Part shown: positions 61,878 through 64,000 of the stretch, in pieces
Position numbering within the stretch: the stretch's first letter is position 1
How the letters are laid out: each line of letters begins with the position of its first letter
Source: Leucobacter triazinivorans
Lineage (GTDB): Bacteria; Actinomycetota; Actinomycetes; Actinomycetales; Microbacteriaceae
Assembly: GCF_004208635.1 (NCBI RefSeq)
Contig: NZ_CP035806.1
Span: 930,001-994,000 of the forward strand
DNA length: 64,000 nucleotides
Reading direction: 5' to 3'
The notes under the pieces: generated by a model
What the model was told of the DNA's origin: nothing
Databases searched by the model: none
Seen by the model: the letters and a program-made list of their open reading frames with translations, nothing else
Position numbers and translations under genes: made by a program

Positions 61878-63383
61878 CTACCCGAACAACTGCACCGGCT
61901 TCACGATGTCCGCGTACATCAGCAGCGCGCTCATGCCTCCGAGCACGATGATCACCACGAAGGTCACCGGAACCATTCGCGCGGTGTCGATCGGACCGGG
62001 ATCCGGCTTGCGACGCAGCCGCGCGATCCCGCGCTTCGCCCCCTCGTAGAGGGCGCCGGCGATGTGCCCGCCGTCGAGCGGCATGAGCGGCACCAGGTTG
62101 AACACGAAGAGCGCGACATTGAGGGATCCCAGCAGCCCGAACATCGTCTGCGCGCGAGCGGCGACCGGTGCCTCGTCGAGGCTGACGATCTCTCCCGCGA
62201 GCCGGCCGACGCCCACGACGCTGATGGGCCCGTTCGGATCGCGCTCCTCGGCGCCGAATGCGGCGTTCCAGATGTCGACCATGCGTTCGGGCAGGCGCGC
62301 GATCACCCCGACGACCTGCCGCACGTTCTCACCGACGAATGCGGGCACCTCCGTGATGGGCTGCGAGACCGTCTCGGACGCCGGGGTCGCGCCGATCATG
62401 CCGACCGTCTCCGTGAGCGGCGCCCCGCTCGCATCGGTGACGAGCCGCCCGTCGGCATCGGCCACGGCCCGCTCGTTGGCGACCGGGGTGAGCCGCAGCG
62501 TCTGCTGCGCGCCGTCCCGTTCGATCTCGACCTCCAGCGCGCGGCCGGGCGCGGAGCCCACGATCCCGCGGAACTGGTCCCAGGTCTCGATGGGGGCGCC
62601 GTCCACCGCGACGATGCGGTCGCCGGGGAGGAGGCCCGCCTCGGCCGCGGGCGCGGCCGGATCCTCGCTGCCGCACGCCGTCACGGTGCTCGAGGCGGGC
62701 ACAAGGCACTCGCTGACGCCGCCGATAGTGGTGCTGCTCTGCGGCAGGCCGAAACCGACGAGCACGATCCCGAAGAAGACGAATGCGAGCACCAGGTTCA
62801 TGAACGGCCCGCCGAGCATGATGACGATCTTCTTCCACATCGGCAGGCGGTAGAACGTGCGGTGCTCCTCGCCCGCCTCGATCGTCTCGGCGCTCGCCTG
62901 GCGGGCGTCGTCGACCATTCCGGCGATGCCGCGGCGCGGCTCGTCGGCGCCGGCGGTGTCCTCCGGGCCGACGGCATCGATGCCGGCGTCGTCGACGCCA
63001 GCCGGCGAGTCGGGATCGCCGATGCGCTCGAGCTCGGCGACCACGTCGCCGCGGGGGGGCCGCTTCGCAGTGCCCGCCCCCTCCTCGACCACCGAGTTGA
63101 GGAAACCCGTGGTGGACGCGCGCGGGGCCTCACCCGGTTTGCTCGGCGGGTACATGCCCGTCATCGCCACATAGCCGCCGAGGGGGATCGCCTTGACGCC
63201 GTACTCGGTCTCGCCCTTCTTGCGCGACCAGAGCGTCTTGCCGAAGCCCACCATGTACTGCGTCACCTTGACGCCGAAGAGCTTCGCGGGCACGAGGTGG
63301 CCGATCTCGTGCAGCGCGATGGACAGCGCGAGACCCGCCAGAATGATGACGATCCCGAGCACGTAGAGCAGCACCTCAGTCAC
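61878..63383 (-). CDS. rseP: Site-2 protease-type M50 metallopeptidase (RseP/Rip1)
   Basis: Membrane metallopeptidase of regulated intramembrane proteolysis, cutting anti-sigma factors. 501 residues. The zinc motif HEIGH (25-29) is in the first span; [18 protein letters not shown] and [16 protein letters not shown] follow. A cytoplasmic insertion of about 100 residues rich in Asp, Ala, Glu and Pro (about 75-175) precedes the second span, then a PDZ domain (about 220-310), and the second metal site [18 protein letters not shown] 63383 is 6 nt after TAGCCT. Downstream of dxr. Confidence 0.95.
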   Translation of the reverse strand: MTEVLLYVLGIVIILAGLALSIALHEIGHLVPAKLFGVKVTQYMVGFGKTLWSRKKGETEYGVKAIPLGGYVAMTGMYPPSKPGEAPRASTTGFLNSVVEEGAGTAKRPPRGDVVAELERIGDPDSPAGVDDAGIDAVGPEDTAGADEPRRGIAGMVDDARQASAETIEAGEEHRTFYRLPMWKKIVIMLGGPFMNLVLAFVFFGIVLVGFGLPQSSTTIGGVSECLVPASSTVTACGSEDPAAPAAEAGLLPGDRIVAVDGAPIETWDQFRGIVGSAPGRALEVEIERDGAQQTLRLTPVANERAVADADGRLVTDASGAPLTETVGMIGATPASETVSQPITEVPAFVGENVRQVVGVIARLPERMVDIWNAAFGAEERDPNGPISVVGVGRLAGEIVSLDEAPVAARAQTMFGLLGSLNVALFVFNLVPLMPLDGGHIAGALYEGAKRGIARLRRKPDPGPIDTARMVPVTFVVIIVLGGMSALLMYADIVKPVQLFG

Positions 63384-63389
63384 GCACTC

Positions 63390-63395
63390 AGGCTA
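63390..63395 (-). promoter_or_regulatory. Leaderless -10 for rseP
   Basis: TAGCCT, 6 nt before GTG 63383. Confidence 0.5.
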
Positions 63396-63426
63396 GTGCG
63401 CCGCGCTGGGGAGTTTCGGGGAGCCG

Positions 63427-63535
63427 CACCCGCCGGTCGAACGAGCGAGTCGACACCCGGGGCTCACAAGCAGGCGGCCTCCGAACGTTCGGTTTCGACT
63501 CGCCCCGCACGCTCCACCGGCGGGGCGCAACTCGC
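63427..63535. repeat. CGACTCGC-type inverted sequence between dxr and rseP
   Basis: CGCCGGTCGAACGAGCGAGT near 63430 and the partly inverted GCGCAACTCGCTCACCCGGC near 63525 flank the gap, with GGTTTCGACTCGCCCC inside. Similar CGAGCGAGC/TCGCTC runs occur at 42375-42475. Non-coding. Confidence 0.4.
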
Positions 63536-64000
63536 TCACCCGGCGGAGCGCGCGGCGATCACCCGCTCGGCGCGCTCCCGAGCCCAGCGCTCGGCCTCGG
63601 CCAGAGACTCGAGCGTCAGCCTCTCGGGGGCGGCGTGCGCCTCGAGCACCTCCCGCACGGTGTCGACGATGTCGAGGAATCCGATGCGGCCCGCGTGGAA
63701 CGCCTCGACCGCCTCCTCGTTCGCAGCATTGAACACGGCCGGATACGTGCGCCGGGCGCGCCCCACCTCTTTCGCGAGGTCCACCGCGGGAAACGTCGCC
63801 GTATCGAGCGGCTCGAACTCCCACGTCGACGCGCTCGTCCAGTCGAGCGGTGCGCCGACGTTGGCGAGCCGATCCGGCCAGCCGAGCCCGAGCGAGATGG
63901 GCAGTCGCATGTCGGGCGGCGACGCCTGCGCGATCGTGGACCCGTCGACGAACTCCACCATCGAGTGCACGATCGACTGCGGGTGCACCACGACGTCGAT
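63536..64000 (-). CDS. dxr: 1-deoxy-D-xylulose-5-phosphate reductoisomerase, C-terminal part
   Basis: MEP-pathway reductoisomerase, cut by the right edge. The 154 residues seen begin [20 protein letters not shown] (substrate and metal site) and continue with [50 protein letters not shown] and [12 protein letters not shown], all characteristic of the C-terminal domain. Upstream of rseP and ispG on the same strand; ispG is in the same pathway. Confidence 0.96.
   Translation of the reverse strand: MDVVVHPQSIVHSMVEFVDGSTIAQASPPDMRLPISLGLGWPDRLANVGAPLDWTSASTWEFEPLDTATFPAVDLAKEVGRARRTYPAVFNAANEEAVEAFHAGRIGFLDIVDTVREVLEAHAAPERLTLESLAEAERWARERAERVIAARSAG

Overview
The window is one 64-kb piece of chromosome from a very high-G+C actinobacterium. 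Gene content and order (lysA-hom-thrB-rho-prfA, dxr-rseP-ispG, gcvP-gcvT-gcvH behind a glycine riboswitch) and the many leaderless starts fit the Microbacteriaceae. A Leucobacter-like genus is my inference, not shown by the sequence. I see no phage, insertion sequence, plasmid or CRISPR. The window is ordinary chromosome with two accessory catabolic clusters.

Layout. 0.0-1.2 kb: a Fur/PerR-type sensor and a catalase (cut by the left edge). 1.4-4.6 kb: PlsC acyltransferase, an FAD dehydrogenase and a RibD-like reductase. 5.1-12.1 kb: a two-module Lrp/AsnC regulator diverging from an operon of amidohydrolase, MHS-type transporter, thiamine-diphosphate enzyme and 2-hydroxyacid dehydrogenase. 12.3-20.9 kb: single genes (pirin, GNAT, secreted HNH nuclease, PfpI, two SDR-type proteins, SelO, a pyrimidine-dimer-glycosylase-like protein, a TIGR01777 epimerase, a small acidic protein). 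21.4-24.1 kb: a divergent two-component system with a 14-codon micro-ORF in front of the kinase gene, and an MBL-fold protein. 24.2-31.3 kb: lysA, hom, thrB, rho and prfA. 31.6-35.9 kb: an APC permease and a zinc alcohol dehydrogenase facing a PucR regulator. 35.9-41.9 kb: argS with a DUF2993 gene, a DHFR-like protein, tRNA-Arg(CCG), a YbaK-type deacylase, a CsoR/CstR-type repressor and an MFS transporter. 41.9-47.0 kb: the glycine cleavage operon. 47.0-50.8 kb: nitronate monooxygenase, trmB, aroQ and a CPBP membrane protein. 50.9-58.8 kb: a short UvrA-like ABC protein, then LysR, an MHS transporter, an M20 amidohydrolase and an amidase. 58.8-64.0 kb: LOG-family protein, SRPBCC protein, ispG, rseP and dxr (cut by the right edge).

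The most striking observation is the protein at the rho locus. It keeps the Rho RNA-binding domain but has lost the Walker A lysine and threonine, the catalytic glutamate, and the Q-loop and R-loop sequences, so it should not be a functional RNA translocase. Also notable are a set of palindromic intergenic elements of equal length (53 nt), two of which are homologous and show a compensatory base-pair change; the 14-codon peptide ORF with a strong ribosome site; and about 20 genes whose start codon lies 6-8 nt after a TANNNT-like hexamer, the pattern of leaderless transcription.

How genes work together. Glycine is sensed by a tandem riboswitch that controls its own cleavage system. The Lrp, LysR and PucR regulators each sit beside a transporter plus hydrolase or dehydrogenase genes and so probably control uptake and breakdown of amide-, ureido- or alcohol-type nutrients. 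The aspartate-family genes lysA, hom and thrB are coupled by 4-nt overlaps.
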